DNA of 64,000 bases from the NCBI RefSeq assembly GCF_020860705.1, contig NZ_JAJBTT010000049.1, positions 1,200 to 65,199 of the forward strand, written 5' to 3'. The notes under the pieces were generated by a model. That model worked only from the letters and a program-made list of their open reading frames with translations. It ran no database searches and had not been told where the DNA came from. A program made the position numbers and the translations under genes. The stretch is from Akkermansia sp. (GTDB taxonomy: Bacteria > Verrucomicrobiota > Verrucomicrobiia > Verrucomicrobiales > Akkermansiaceae). The first letter of the stretch is position 1; each line of letters starts with the position of its first letter. Positions 23,278 to 33,253 of this stretch are shown here, piece after piece.

Positions 23278-24684
23278 TCAGGGATGGTAATAATATTCCA
23301 CACGGTCGTAATAGGCCGTGTTATCCTGGGTGGGAAGATGGTCTCCCATAAACCCGAGATTTTCCACGCTGCAATAGATGTAAAAGGAAAAAGCCGTCCC
23401 GAAAGCCAGCCGCTGGGTCTGCCTGAGTCCACCGTCTATGAACCATTTGACCTCATAATTGCCGTTGACCAGGGTCAAATCCATTTCCACCGTGTGCCAT
23501 CCCGTTTTAACAAGCTGCCTGCCGGATACGTAGGGATTGGCCTGGGAAGTCATCGCCACTACCAAATCATCGTCCTCGGCGCCCAGCCGGGTTCTCTCCG
23601 CCTGCGTGCCTGAACCTATCTCAAAATCCAGCTCATGCTGGTCGTCGCAGTAAATCCATGCTCCCACGCTCGTTCTTCCGCACTTATCCAGTTTGGGGAG
23701 GTAAAGACGCCATTTGTAACGCCCCGTGGTGTAAATCTTATCCCTGGTCAGCACCTTGCGGCGGTCCTGCGTCCCCTTGCGCACATGAATGGCCAGCATC
23801 CCGTTTTCCGTGACGGTTTTCGGCTCCGGATTAGGATTGGAATCATAAGGGGTGTTCTGGTTCATATGGGCCCAATCTTCCATCTCATTGAAATTCCACG
23901 TTCTGTGATATACGTCAACGGGAGGTGCGGAAGGATCTGCGGGATCCAGCCTGTCCGGACGTACGGCCTCCATCAGGGCTCTGGCCTCTTCCTCCGTGGT
24001 AATTGCCTTTCCCCACAATGCAATGTTGTCAAAATCAGCCTTGACCGACTCATTGGCATTGTTTCCCGTACATCCCAGCCCGATCAGCCGGAAGCGGGGA
24101 GCAAACGGGAAATTACCGACAATCGTGCAGGTTCCCCTGTGTTTGCCGTTAATAAAAAGGTTCACCGTCTTATTCTTCACGGAATAGACGACGGACTGCC
24201 ATTCCTCCCCGGACGGAAGAGCCGGAGACTGAGCGCTGGAATTGCCGGATTCGTCCTTCCAGGAAGTGGAGGAAGTTCCTCCTGCCCCCCACACCGTCCA
24301 GCCGTTGTTGACGGTAGCCCCGTCCAGGGCTAGCAGGGCGGACCCTCCTTCATAGTGACGCACATGGAATGAAATGGAAAAATCCGTGCAGGAAACGGGA
24401 AGGCCGTTCCCATTGAAAATTTGCAGACTGTCCCCCGTCCCTCCTCTGGTGCGTACATAGCCGGAATTGTCTACTCCCCCGGTTTCATGATATTCCAGGC
24501 TGCCCGGATAAATCATGACGGGATATTCCTGTGTGGCTGGTACATTGCCGCTGCCGGCAATGTACCGTTCCGGGATTTGCGGGGAATCAAAATCCAGCAG
24601 GTAAATCAACTGGTTGGTGGACAAAGCTCCATGCAGTTGGCTGCACAGGCAGAACGCCGCGGACAGAAACAACAGCTTTTTCAT
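23278..24684 (-). CDS. Secreted LamG/concanavalin A-like protein with C-terminal GH16-like jelly roll
   Basis: Signal peptide; FDNIALWGKAITTEEEARALM LamG block; WIYCDDQHELDFEIGSG and WHTVEMDLT..NGNYEVKWFIDGG. Confidence 0.7.
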   Translation of the reverse strand: MKKLLFLSAAFCLCSQLHGALSTNQLIYLLDFDSPQIPERYIAGSGNVPATQEYPVMIYPGSLEYHETGGVDNSGYVRTRGGTGDSLQIFNGNGLPVSCTDFSISFHVRHYEGGSALLALDGATVNNGWTVWGAGGTSSTSWKDESGNSSAQSPALPSGEEWQSVVYSVKNKTVNLFINGKHRGTCTIVGNFPFAPRFRLIGLGCTGNNANESVKADFDNIALWGKAITTEEEARALMEAVRPDRLDPADPSAPPVDVYHRTWNFNEMEDWAHMNQNTPYDSNPNPEPKTVTENGMLAIHVRKGTQDRRKVLTRDKIYTTGRYKWRLYLPKLDKCGRTSVGAWIYCDDQHELDFEIGSGTQAERTRLGAEDDDLVVAMTSQANPYVSGRQLVKTGWHTVEMDLTLVNGNYEVKWFIDGGLRQTQRLAFGTAFSFYIYCSVENLGFMGDHLPTQDNTAYYDRVEYYYHP

Positions 24685-24753
24685 GATGAAGGCGATGATG
24701 AATCCCGACCCCTTCAAGTAAAGGAAATGACGCGAACCGCCCGAGACGGATTC

Positions 24754-25560
24754 CTAGCCCCTCCTGCGGCGGCACAGCAAGGTAAACAGCCCCAGCACAC
24801 CCAGGCTTGCCGTGGAAGTTTCCGGGACCATGAGGGCGGACGCAGGATGGTCTGACAAGAATTGGACCTCATCTGCGTTCAGGGTCCTGTTCCAAAGGCT
24901 GAAATCATCCATTTTCAACGTACCTGCACTCACTCCCTCATTTCCGCAGCCCAGCTGAAAGAAATTGAGGTTTCCGAGATCGGTGCCGCCGAAGTTGTAA
25001 GTGGCTGTTTTCGTGCCATCCAGATACAGGGAAATAATTCCGTCTCCGGCCGTCATCGTAAAATTCTGCCAATTGGAGGTATTGCCAGTCAGCGTCCCCA
25101 CATTGCCTACATAAAAATTCCCCTGGGAGGAACTTACATAGAGTTGAATGGAATTGCCGATGGTTTCAAACTGGAACGTACGGTTGGTGTCCGTCGTCAT
25201 GCGCAGCACGTAATTGCCGTTCAAGGAAACATCCTTGAACTGGAAATTGACGGAAAAATTGTTCGCGCTGATATTGGCCGCACTTAATGCGGCGGTTCCC
25301 GGGTGGGCGCCGGCAGTCCCGTTCAAATTCAAATACCCCGCGCTTCCAAAGGCTCCGCCGGACGCGATTCCGGAGCCCCCCCACGCGTTAACGCCGCCCG
25401 TATAGCCCGTATAGCTGTCGTAGCCGTTCGCAACCGTATCAAATCCCATATTGATTACCAACCCCTCCTGAAGGGAAGAAGGAGCCGCCAGGGAAGCGGC
25501 ATGAGAAACTCCCATAGAAGCCATGCCAGTAGTTAATAGAATCATTAGTAATATTCTCAT
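24754..25560 (-). CDS. LamG-domain protein with PEP-CTERM-like C-terminal tail
   Basis: Signal peptide; LKMDDFSLWNRTLNADEV; C-terminus VPETSTASLGVLGLFTLLCRRRRG. Confidence 0.8.
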   Translation of the reverse strand: MRILLMILLTTGMASMGVSHAASLAAPSSLQEGLVINMGFDTVANGYDSYTGYTGGVNAWGGSGIASGGAFGSAGYLNLNGTAGAHPGTAALSAANISANNFSVNFQFKDVSLNGNYVLRMTTDTNRTFQFETIGNSIQLYVSSSQGNFYVGNVGTLTGNTSNWQNFTMTAGDGIISLYLDGTKTATYNFGGTDLGNLNFFQLGCGNEGVSAGTLKMDDFSLWNRTLNADEVQFLSDHPASALMVPETSTASLGVLGLFTLLCRRRRG

Positions 25561-25806
25561 AGCGATTCATCCCTTTAACGGATTTCAAATCCGGATAAAG
25601 TCAATGCCGCTATCAAAAATGCGCATGACAGGAAATATGAAGGTGATAGGAGCAGCAGAAAAATTTTGTTGATTTGCACAATCCCTGTTATCCCGATGTT
25701 CCCCTTACCCCTAACAAACTTTTCCCCAGATTTTTTCGTTGACTCCGGATTTGAAATCCGATCACAACCGAAAAAAAGTAAAGAGAATACCCCGGGAAAA
25801 ACAGAA

Positions 25807-26586
25807 TCACGCTTTCGTTATTTCCGCGCAAATCAGCGTAGCGTTGTCCTGGTTGGGAGCGCCGTCCCTGCTGATGCCATCCAGCACGGAACACACCAGT
25901 TCCTCCGCGGACAGCAGGGACAAATACCGCATTCCCGCCGGCCCCAGGGAATCGAGGTAGGGGCCTACCCCGTCACTGGCGACCAACAGGCGGTCTCCGG
26001 GAAGCAGAGGGAAGCATTCTTCCCTTAAATCCACCAGCGGCACCTCCTTCCCCATCAGGGCGGAAGTCAGGGAATGGCGGGAAGGATGGCTCAAGGCTTC
26101 CTCCCGGCTGATGGCGCCTTCAGCCGCCAGGCGTTCCAGCTCTGCGGAATACTGGTGCAGTTCATTGAGCAGAAATATTTTTTCTTCCCGGATCAGCAGA
26201 AGAAGGGAATCACCCACGCTGGCCCAGCGTAGCCCCTCCGGTCCTATCCAGGCCGCTACCAGCGTGGTGCCCATTTCATCATCCTTCCCCCTTTTTTTCC
26301 TGACCGCGCGCACCTGTTCATTGGCTGCCGTCACAGCGTCCTTCATCCTTTTTCCGGGGGAGCGGTTTTCCCGTTCAAACGCCCGGGAAAAACCTTCCAC
26401 AGCCGCGCGGCTGGCCAGCTCTCCCCCAGTGTAGCCCCCCATGCCGTCCGCCAGGACGAGCACCAGGGAATCCTCCCCGGCCAGAATGGAAAAAGAATCC
26501 TGCTGGTTGCTGCGGGCGCCCAGAATCTGGTCCCCGTGCAATCCGGAAACCAGAAAAGGTTCTTGGGAAAAAGGCTGCTGCGTCAT
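25807..26586 (-). CDS. PP2C-family serine/threonine phosphatase
   Basis: NQQDSF, LVLADGMGGYTGGELAS, DEMGTTLVAAWIGPEGLRWASVGDS, LLVASDGV, QDNATLI. Confidence 0.9.
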   Translation of the reverse strand: MTQQPFSQEPFLVSGLHGDQILGARSNQQDSFSILAGEDSLVLVLADGMGGYTGGELASRAAVEGFSRAFERENRSPGKRMKDAVTAANEQVRAVRKKRGKDDEMGTTLVAAWIGPEGLRWASVGDSLLLLIREEKIFLLNELHQYSAELERLAAEGAISREEALSHPSRHSLTSALMGKEVPLVDLREECFPLLPGDRLLVASDGVGPYLDSLGPAGMRYLSLLSAEELVCSVLDGISRDGAPNQDNATLICAEITKA

Positions 26587-27076
26587 GGCGGTATGCGAAT
26601 GTAGCACGGAAAACGCTCACGGATAAAGCAAGAATAGCGTGAAAGAAAATTCCAGGGCCTGCATCTCCACAGGTTGTTCCTCACAAGGACATGAAAAAAC
26701 GTTCCTTCCCGGAGGCAGAAAAATGGTTGAAGGTCTGACGGAAAACCTGAACGGGAAAAAGGGAGAACACGCGCCAGGCTGGCATGGAACCGGAAATGGC
26801 CATCGTTGACCGTCATCTTCCTGTCGCGGGCATGCATGGCTTCTGAAATTTTCCATGGGATTCCGGACAGTAAGATGGAATTTATCTCATCTTTCATGGG
26901 CGGCCTGTGCAGGGAGAGAATACCTGCCGAAAATGGCCGAAGGCACCATGAATCCATGGGAAAAAGGAATTTCCTGCATGGAAGTTCCAGTTCTTCCATG
27001 GAAATGAACCCGGGGATTCATTTTTACTGGCTTTTTGAGAACGCGCCCTTCATATTTTAGCTATCTCTCTTATTCC

Positions 27077-27478
27077 ATGAACTCTGACTCACCCTTTCCG
27101 CCCGTCACGTGGGATCTGTCCGGCGATCCTTGCGAAACGAAGGAAAAAGCCCTTTCCGCCATCAAAAACGACACGGAGGCTTTTATCATTTGCAGCCGCG
27201 GAGATGATTTTCTCCAGGCCGTCTGCAATTCCCCGGAAAACTACCATTGCGAAATCTCGTTTGCCGACGGGAAGAACAGGGAGCTTTACATGGCTCCCGA
27301 GGACTTGAACTACTCCCAGCTCCGGGACCTTTTTTCCCGCTATGCTGCCGGAGAAGACCTTTCCCATCTTAAAGGGGAGTGGACTCTGGATGTAGATAAA
27401 ACTAACTACTATACCTCCGTCATCGTCGGACTGCTGATTGTGGGGATTGTGGTTTTCATCTTTTTCTACAATTCCTAG
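27077..27478 (+). CDS. Small protein with C-terminal TM anchor
   Basis: 134-aa ORF ending VIVGLLIVGIVVFIFFYNS. Confidence 0.55.
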   Translation: MNSDSPFPPVTWDLSGDPCETKEKALSAIKNDTEAFIICSRGDDFLQAVCNSPENYHCEISFADGKNRELYMAPEDLNYSQLRDLFSRYAAGEDLSHLKGEWTLDVDKTNYYTSVIVGLLIVGIVVFIFFYNS

Positions 27479-27531
27479 CCGGAGATCTTTTTCTCCTATC
27501 CTGAAGCGCCACGGAGGCAGCCCGTGAAGGC

Positions 27532-28302
27532 TCACCCCCGGCGGCCTCCTACATACACGACGGTTTCATTCGGAACCGTTACACGGCCATCCATCTCAAA
27601 CCGGTCAAACAGTCCGTTCAGGGCATCCAGCCAGGCGGAACGCTGTTCATCCTTCTCCATCAGGGCATAGGACGTGGACATCATGCGCCGGAGATATTGT
27701 TCCCGCGTATAGGCCAGATCATTTGGAAAACGGAAAATCCGGAAGCGGTGATCAAAAAATTCCCCGATCCTGTCCGCCAGCTCGGCCAGGCCTCCGCTGA
27801 ACCCGTAAAAACGCGGGCAGTAAAGCCGGTGAATATTTCCCTCCTCACGGACTATAGGACTATCTTCCAGCCTTGAATTCCAAAGGAGGGCCACCCTGCC
27901 TTCACGGGCCAGAATGCGGCGGCACTCCCGTTTAAACGCAGCGGCGTCAAACCAGTGGAACGCCTGCGCCGCCGCAACCATATCCACGGATCCGGAAGGC
28001 AGGAACGTATGCTCTGCCGTTCCCGGAATGGAATGAAAGGAGGGAAAATCCTTCAGGGAAAGTTCCGCTTCCCGGCGCATGTCGGCGTTAGGCTCCACGC
28101 CGTACACGGTCCAGCCGCGTTCCAGCATGGCTCGGGACAGGATGCCCGTTCCGGACCCTATGTCCGCCAGGCGGGGACTCTCCCGGCGCGTTTCCTGCGC
28201 CAGCAGTTCAAGAACAGCGGGGGGATATCCGGGCCTCCCTTGAGCGTAGGCCCCGGCTCTCCCGGTAAATCGGTCGGTGTGATCCATCAGGCTTGGAGGC
28301 AT
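27532..28302 (-). CDS. Class I SAM-dependent methyltransferase
   Basis: LADIGSGTGILSRAMLERGWTVYGVEPNADMRREAE; VAAAQAFHWFD. Confidence 0.88.
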   Translation of the reverse strand: MPPSLMDHTDRFTGRAGAYAQGRPGYPPAVLELLAQETRRESPRLADIGSGTGILSRAMLERGWTVYGVEPNADMRREAELSLKDFPSFHSIPGTAEHTFLPSGSVDMVAAAQAFHWFDAAAFKRECRRILAREGRVALLWNSRLEDSPIVREEGNIHRLYCPRFYGFSGGLAELADRIGEFFDHRFRIFRFPNDLAYTREQYLRRMMSTSYALMEKDEQRSAWLDALNGLFDRFEMDGRVTVPNETVVYVGGRRG

Positions 28303-28617
28303 GATTGCCTCTTTTCCTCCGCCGTTCCAGCTTCCATTCCGTCTCCGGAATATGAAAAACCGTCTTCCCGCCGGATTTCGGAAAGAGGAGTGAATCCTGT
28401 CGCCCGCGTCCGGCCCGTTGCAGACATACTGCCGGGATCCCCTTTTCCTCATTCGCCTCCATGCCCCTGACATCCGGCGGGCCCCCCATCCCCACTGATG
28501 GCTTTACAACTCTTTCACAAGCTTTTAGTATCCGGAACAGGCCCGCCCTTCCTGGATGGCATTCTGATTCCGGGAAAAAGATTCTCTGCGGGTTCCATTT
28601 TCCAGACTGCTCCGCCC

Positions 28618-30552
28618 ATGTTCGGATATTACAGACTCGCCTCCGCCGTTCCCCAGCTCCGCGTAGCTGACGTGGACTACAACGTCGACCAGCTCATTGC
28701 AGGATTCCGGAAGGCTGCGGAGCAACACGCGGCGGCCGTCGTTTTTCCGGAGCTGAGCATCACGGGCTACTCCTGCGGAGACCTTTTCTTCCAGCCGCGT
28801 CTGAGGGAAGCGGCCCTGGACGGCCTGCGCCGTTTTACGGAAGCTACGGAAGGTTCCGGCACGATTGCCGTCGTGGGGCTTCCCTTCCTGTATGAAGACG
28901 CCCTGTACAACACGGCGGCGGTAGTTCAATCCGGCCGCGTGGTGGCGCTGGTTCCCAAGACCGTGCTCCCCAACTACCGGGAATTTTACGAAAAACGCCA
29001 ATTCACCTCCGGAAGGGAACTGGGAACGGAACCGAAGAAAATTACCATCAACGGCGCAAGCATTCCGTTCGGCGCGGAAATCATCTTCCGTGAAGAAGCC
29101 TCCCCCTTCAGCTTCGGCCTGGAAATCTGTGAAGACCTCTGGAGCGTCATTCCCCCCAGCTCCACGCTGGCTCTTCAGGGAGCCAGGGCCATGTTCAACC
29201 CCTCTGCGGGAACGGAACTCACGGGGAAGGCCGCTTACCGGAGGGAACTGGTCAAGCAGCAGAGCGGCAGATGCCTCTGCGCCTATGTCCTCTCCTCCGC
29301 AGGCGTGCATGAATCCACCATGGACACCGTCTTCGGCGGCCACTCTCTCATTGCGGACAACGGCAGGCTGGCGGCGGAGGGCCAGCGGTTCAAGAGGGAA
29401 AGCACCCTCATCCTGGCGGACGTGGACTTTGAACGGCTGGCGGCGGCGCGCCTTTCCGAAAGCTCCTTCAATGACAGCAAATCCCTTGCCGCCTCCGGAA
29501 ACGCCCTGCACGTGACCCTGCCGGAGGAAGTTCCCGCTGCGCCCGGCCTGGAATACGCCTTCAATCCGGCGAGGCCCTTCCTCCCTTCCCCGGAACACCG
29601 CCGGGAACGGTGTGAAGAAATCATCGCCATCCAGACGGCGGGGCTGGCCAAAAGAATGGAGCACGCCCAGGCCAGGCGGCTCGTCATTGGAATCTCCGGC
29701 GGGCTGGATTCCACGCTGGCCCTGCTCATTTGCGCGCGCGCCTGCCGGGCGTTGAAACGCCCCGCCTCGGACATTCTGGCCGTCACCATGCCGGGCTTCG
29801 GCACTACGGACAGGACCCATGGCAACGCCGTGGACATGTGCAGCCTTCTGGGTGCGGAACTCCGGGAAATCCCCATCTCCGAATGCTGCCTTCAGCACTT
29901 CAGGGACATCGGGCACGATCCCGCCGAGCACACCACCACCTATGAAAACGTGCAGGCCCGCGAACGCACGCAGATCCTGATGGACCTGGCCAACAAAACG
30001 GGGGGGCTGGTTGTAGGAACGGGGGATCTTTCTGAAATAGCCCTGGGGTGGAGCACCTACAACGGGGACCACATGTCCATGTACGCGGTCAACTGCTCCA
30101 TTCCGAAAACGCTGATCCGGTGCCTCATTGAACATATTGCCGGAGAATCGTCTCCGGAACTGGCCGCCACCCTGGCTGACATCAACAACACCCCCGTCAG
30201 CCCGGAACTCCTGCCGCCATCCGGCGACGGCACCATTGAGCAGCGGACGGAAGACGTGCTGGGGCCTTACGACCTGCACGATTTCTTCCTTTTCCACTTC
30301 ATCAAGTACGGCGCCCAGCCGGATAAAATCCAGCATCTGGCGGAACACGCCTTCCGCGGCGAATTCCGGCCGGACTTCATCCGCCGCTGCCTGGGCATCT
30401 TTATCCGCCGCTTTTTCCAGCAGCAGTTCAAACGCAGCTGCATGCCGGACGGCCCCAAGGTAGGCACCATCTCCCTTTCCCCGCGCGGCGACTGGCGCAT
30501 GCCCTCAGACGCCTGTGGAACCGTGTGGGAAAAAGGCATTTCCCGCCACTGA
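28618..30552 (+). CDS. nadE: Glutamine-dependent NAD(+) synthetase
   Basis: N-terminal nitrilase domain (VVFPELSITGYSCGDLF, EICEDLW) and C-terminal SGGLDSTLALL, VVGTGDLSEIALGWSTYNGDH. Confidence 0.95.
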   Translation: MFGYYRLASAVPQLRVADVDYNVDQLIAGFRKAAEQHAAAVVFPELSITGYSCGDLFFQPRLREAALDGLRRFTEATEGSGTIAVVGLPFLYEDALYNTAAVVQSGRVVALVPKTVLPNYREFYEKRQFTSGRELGTEPKKITINGASIPFGAEIIFREEASPFSFGLEICEDLWSVIPPSSTLALQGARAMFNPSAGTELTGKAAYRRELVKQQSGRCLCAYVLSSAGVHESTMDTVFGGHSLIADNGRLAAEGQRFKRESTLILADVDFERLAAARLSESSFNDSKSLAASGNALHVTLPEEVPAAPGLEYAFNPARPFLPSPEHRRERCEEIIAIQTAGLAKRMEHAQARRLVIGISGGLDSTLALLICARACRALKRPASDILAVTMPGFGTTDRTHGNAVDMCSLLGAELREIPISECCLQHFRDIGHDPAEHTTTYENVQARERTQILMDLANKTGGLVVGTGDLSEIALGWSTYNGDHMSMYAVNCSIPKTLIRCLIEHIAGESSPELAATLADINNTPVSPELLPPSGDGTIEQRTEDVLGPYDLHDFFLFHFIKYGAQPDKIQHLAEHAFRGEFRPDFIRRCLGIFIRRFFQQQFKRSCMPDGPKVGTISLSPRGDWRMPSDACGTVWEKGISRH

Positions 30553-30618
30553 TCCTTTCCGGAAGGATGGCCGCACGCCGGATTTCACCCAGCCGGCTCT
30601 GCTTGCTCCAAAGGGTGT

Positions 30619-30954
30619 TCAATGCCCGGGAGCCAGCTTCAACCCGACAATGCCGATCAGCAGGAAAGTGGCTGCCAGCATGCGCCAGACGTTAGAGGAA
30701 TCCCCGAACCAGATAATGCCCACCATGAAGGTGCCCAGAGCGCCGATGCCCGTCCACACGGCATAAGCGGTGCCTATGGGAATGCTCCTCTGGGCCAGCC
30801 ACAGCAGAAAACCGCTCAGTGCCATGCTGAGCACGGAACAGGCAATACAGGCGGCAAACCTGCCGGAACCCGTTCCAGGCGCTTGGGAAAGCTTGAAACC
30901 CAGAGGCCATCCAATCTCGCAGAGACCGGCCAACACCAGATAAATCCAGGACAT
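30619..30954 (-). CDS. SMR-family small multidrug/guanidinium transporter (EmrE/SugE-like)
   Basis: MSWIYLVLAGLCEIGWPLGFKLS, IPIGTAYAVWTGIGALGTFMVGIIWF. Confidence 0.88.
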   Translation of the reverse strand: MSWIYLVLAGLCEIGWPLGFKLSQAPGTGSGRFAACIACSVLSMALSGFLLWLAQRSIPIGTAYAVWTGIGALGTFMVGIIWFGDSSNVWRMLAATFLLIGIVGLKLAPGH

Positions 30955-31214
30955 ATGCTGAAAGTAGGAATCGTCTTCCGTTTGCCGGCCTTCCCGGATA
31001 GGCAGGCTCCAGGGGCAACGGATGCCTTGCAGGGTACCTGCGGGCGCCCCGGAATCAAGCAGGCAAACTATCTTCACCCTGTCATACAGGAAATCTCTGG
31101 ACAACCAGACCGGGCGAGCTGCCGGGAAACGTGGCGCAGCCTTTTCCAACCTGCGCCATTTCCATTTACTGCCCGTCAAAGACGTATCCGCATTTCAACG
31201 CCATCAGCCCGCCG

Positions 31215-32807
31215 TCATAAGAGATTCTTAATAGCATCCAGCTTCCTGTCCTCCTTTTGCTGTTTTCTCTGCTGGGCCATCCGTTCGGCCAGATCATCAA
31301 CAAGGTGCAGGCTGGGGCCTGTACGGGCGTCCTTGTACCATTTCATGAGGAACCTCTGCTGGCCATCACGGCTTTTAACATTAAACCATGACTTGAGCTG
31401 CTGGGGGGAAAGCTTGGACCAGCCATAAGGCATTGTGGCCCCGTAAGCCACCATCAAGGCGGAATTCAGGTTCAATTGCTTCATACGGTCCACCACCACC
31501 AGATGGTGCAGGTACTGTTTTCCCTCCTCGTTTTTGAAAGAGCCCAGGAGTCCCAGATCATGGCTGGGGTAACTCCAGAGCCAGGTGCGTTCCTCCCACC
31601 ACCGTTCCTGGAGTTCCCGTCCCATTCCTCCCAGGATCTTTCTTACCTCTTGCAGCGTCTGTCCCATCAAGGGCCTTTTCTCCCTGTCCGCAGACTCCTT
31701 CAGGGTGGCGGCAAGTGTCCGGGCGGCGGCCTGCTGATCCCGGAGGCGCTGGGCTTGAAGCTTCTTTACCAGAAGTGAAGATTTCAACTCAAAATAACCC
31801 TTGTCCGCCCAGTTCTGCAGTTTATACCCCTGCTCAAAATTCCGGGAATACAGGGTGCAGGAAACGGAACCTTTGACGGATGGCAGTGCGAAGGAAATTC
31901 CCGGAACAATTTCCCCTGCCAATTCAATAGCCTCAGCTACCGTGAATCCACCCTTGCGGCGAAGATCCAGCCCCACGCACCTGCCATTCCACATGACGGC
32001 TGTAATGGATAAATTCTGCGGTGCCGGAAAAAGCCACTGCCAGGCCGTGCATTGGGGAACAATGGAAGAAAAAACGGTATAATCCCGGTCATTTTTACTA
32101 TTCTTCCCGTCCAAAGTACTGGGCGCCCTCCTCAAATCACGAAACTGGCCTTCGCCCCAGAGGGCTTTCAATTCTTCCAGCGTCATTCCCAGACGCGGCC
32201 TGCTGCGCAGCTCGGCCATTTGTTCCTCCGTTCTCTTCACCGCGCCTCCCGTCTCTTCCTCCCGCGGGGTCCACATCGATTCCAGGGAAGTGGCCTCCTT
32301 TTTGAGAGGCGCATTCCAGAAATCCAGGCAATACCAGCCGGGCTTGCTTGTCCACGCTCCGGTAGAGGCCAGATTAATGGGATTCTCCGACTCAAATACG
32401 ACGGACTGGCTGGCATTGGAAGTTCTCTCCCTCACTACGGAATATCCCTTGGGAAGATGGTTCATGATATACCGTGAAGCTTCGGATAGGGTCATCGCTC
32501 TTTTTCCATCGCAAACGGAAAGATGATGGGCAATCTTTTCAGGTCCCTGAAAATAAACAAGAAGACTGTAATCCTTGAAAATCCATATCTTCCCGCTGCT
32601 GTCCCAGGAGGCTGTAAAATATTTCTTCCCGTAAAGCTGTTCCACCTCTTCCAATGTTTTTCCCAGCGGGGAAGACTTAAGAGTGTCTACGGACAGGACG
32701 CCCAGGGTGTCGGAGGAAGAAGCAGCATCTCCCCTGCATGCACAAGTGAACCCTGCCAGCAAACCTGCCATCAGACAAATGATCTTAATCAAATTTTCCA
32801 TAAACAA
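31215..32807 (-). CDS. Secreted protein, unknown function
   Basis: 530-aa ORF with signal peptide; three similar segments around LSVDTLKSSPLGKTLEEVEQLYGKKYF, RPRLGMTLEELKALWGEGQF, RPLMGQTLQEVRKILGGMG. Confidence 0.65.
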   Translation of the reverse strand: MFMENLIKIICLMAGLLAGFTCACRGDAASSSDTLGVLSVDTLKSSPLGKTLEEVEQLYGKKYFTASWDSSGKIWIFKDYSLLVYFQGPEKIAHHLSVCDGKRAMTLSEASRYIMNHLPKGYSVVRERTSNASQSVVFESENPINLASTGAWTSKPGWYCLDFWNAPLKKEATSLESMWTPREEETGGAVKRTEEQMAELRSRPRLGMTLEELKALWGEGQFRDLRRAPSTLDGKNSKNDRDYTVFSSIVPQCTAWQWLFPAPQNLSITAVMWNGRCVGLDLRRKGGFTVAEAIELAGEIVPGISFALPSVKGSVSCTLYSRNFEQGYKLQNWADKGYFELKSSLLVKKLQAQRLRDQQAAARTLAATLKESADREKRPLMGQTLQEVRKILGGMGRELQERWWEERTWLWSYPSHDLGLLGSFKNEEGKQYLHHLVVVDRMKQLNLNSALMVAYGATMPYGWSKLSPQQLKSWFNVKSRDGQQRFLMKWYKDARTGPSLHLVDDLAERMAQQRKQQKEDRKLDAIKNLL

Positions 32808-33253
32808 ACGGAGTTGGGTACCTGCTTATTTAACAAATATAACTGCCTCTTGTACACTGGAATTTATTAACTTTCCAATCATTCGTCCCGTCAATCGAAA
32901 GAAAGCGGCCCAAAGGAGGCATGCGCCCTCCCTTCACGCTGCCGGCATGCTCCAGATTCCGGCAGCACATCAACAACAATTCGGGGAGAAAAGGACTGGA
33001 AGCCTTTCCTCCCTTCCGGAAAAAGAGCTTCCCGTATGATCCGCAGACCTGGAGAAACGGTAAAAAAAACAGTGCAAACGCCAAGACGGACACGTTGACG
33101 GAGTCCTGATACCGCAACGCTCATTTCCATGCGGAAAAAAGCCGTGTTGCCCTCATTGCAAGGACGTTCTCCCCGGCTGAAAACAAGCCGGCAAACCAGG
33201 CTTGCCAAACTTGGCGAATCCCCCTGCATCAGGCGCGTTGCGTCCCGATACTC

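Noticed and set aside
26770-27010. Cluster of about seven catgg/ccatgg motifs in an intergenic region
   Set aside because: Short palindromic-site enrichment without regular spacing or a flanking stem; could be chance
28525-30348. 607-aa minus-strand ORF opposite nadE
   Set aside because: Antisense shadow of a clear NAD synthetase
30955-31110. Cobalamin riboswitch reading of the SMR leader (GGAGCCTGCC box-like string)
   Set aside because: The order of box and GGGAAGGC-like string is reversed relative to cobalamin riboswitches, and the downstream gene does not fit
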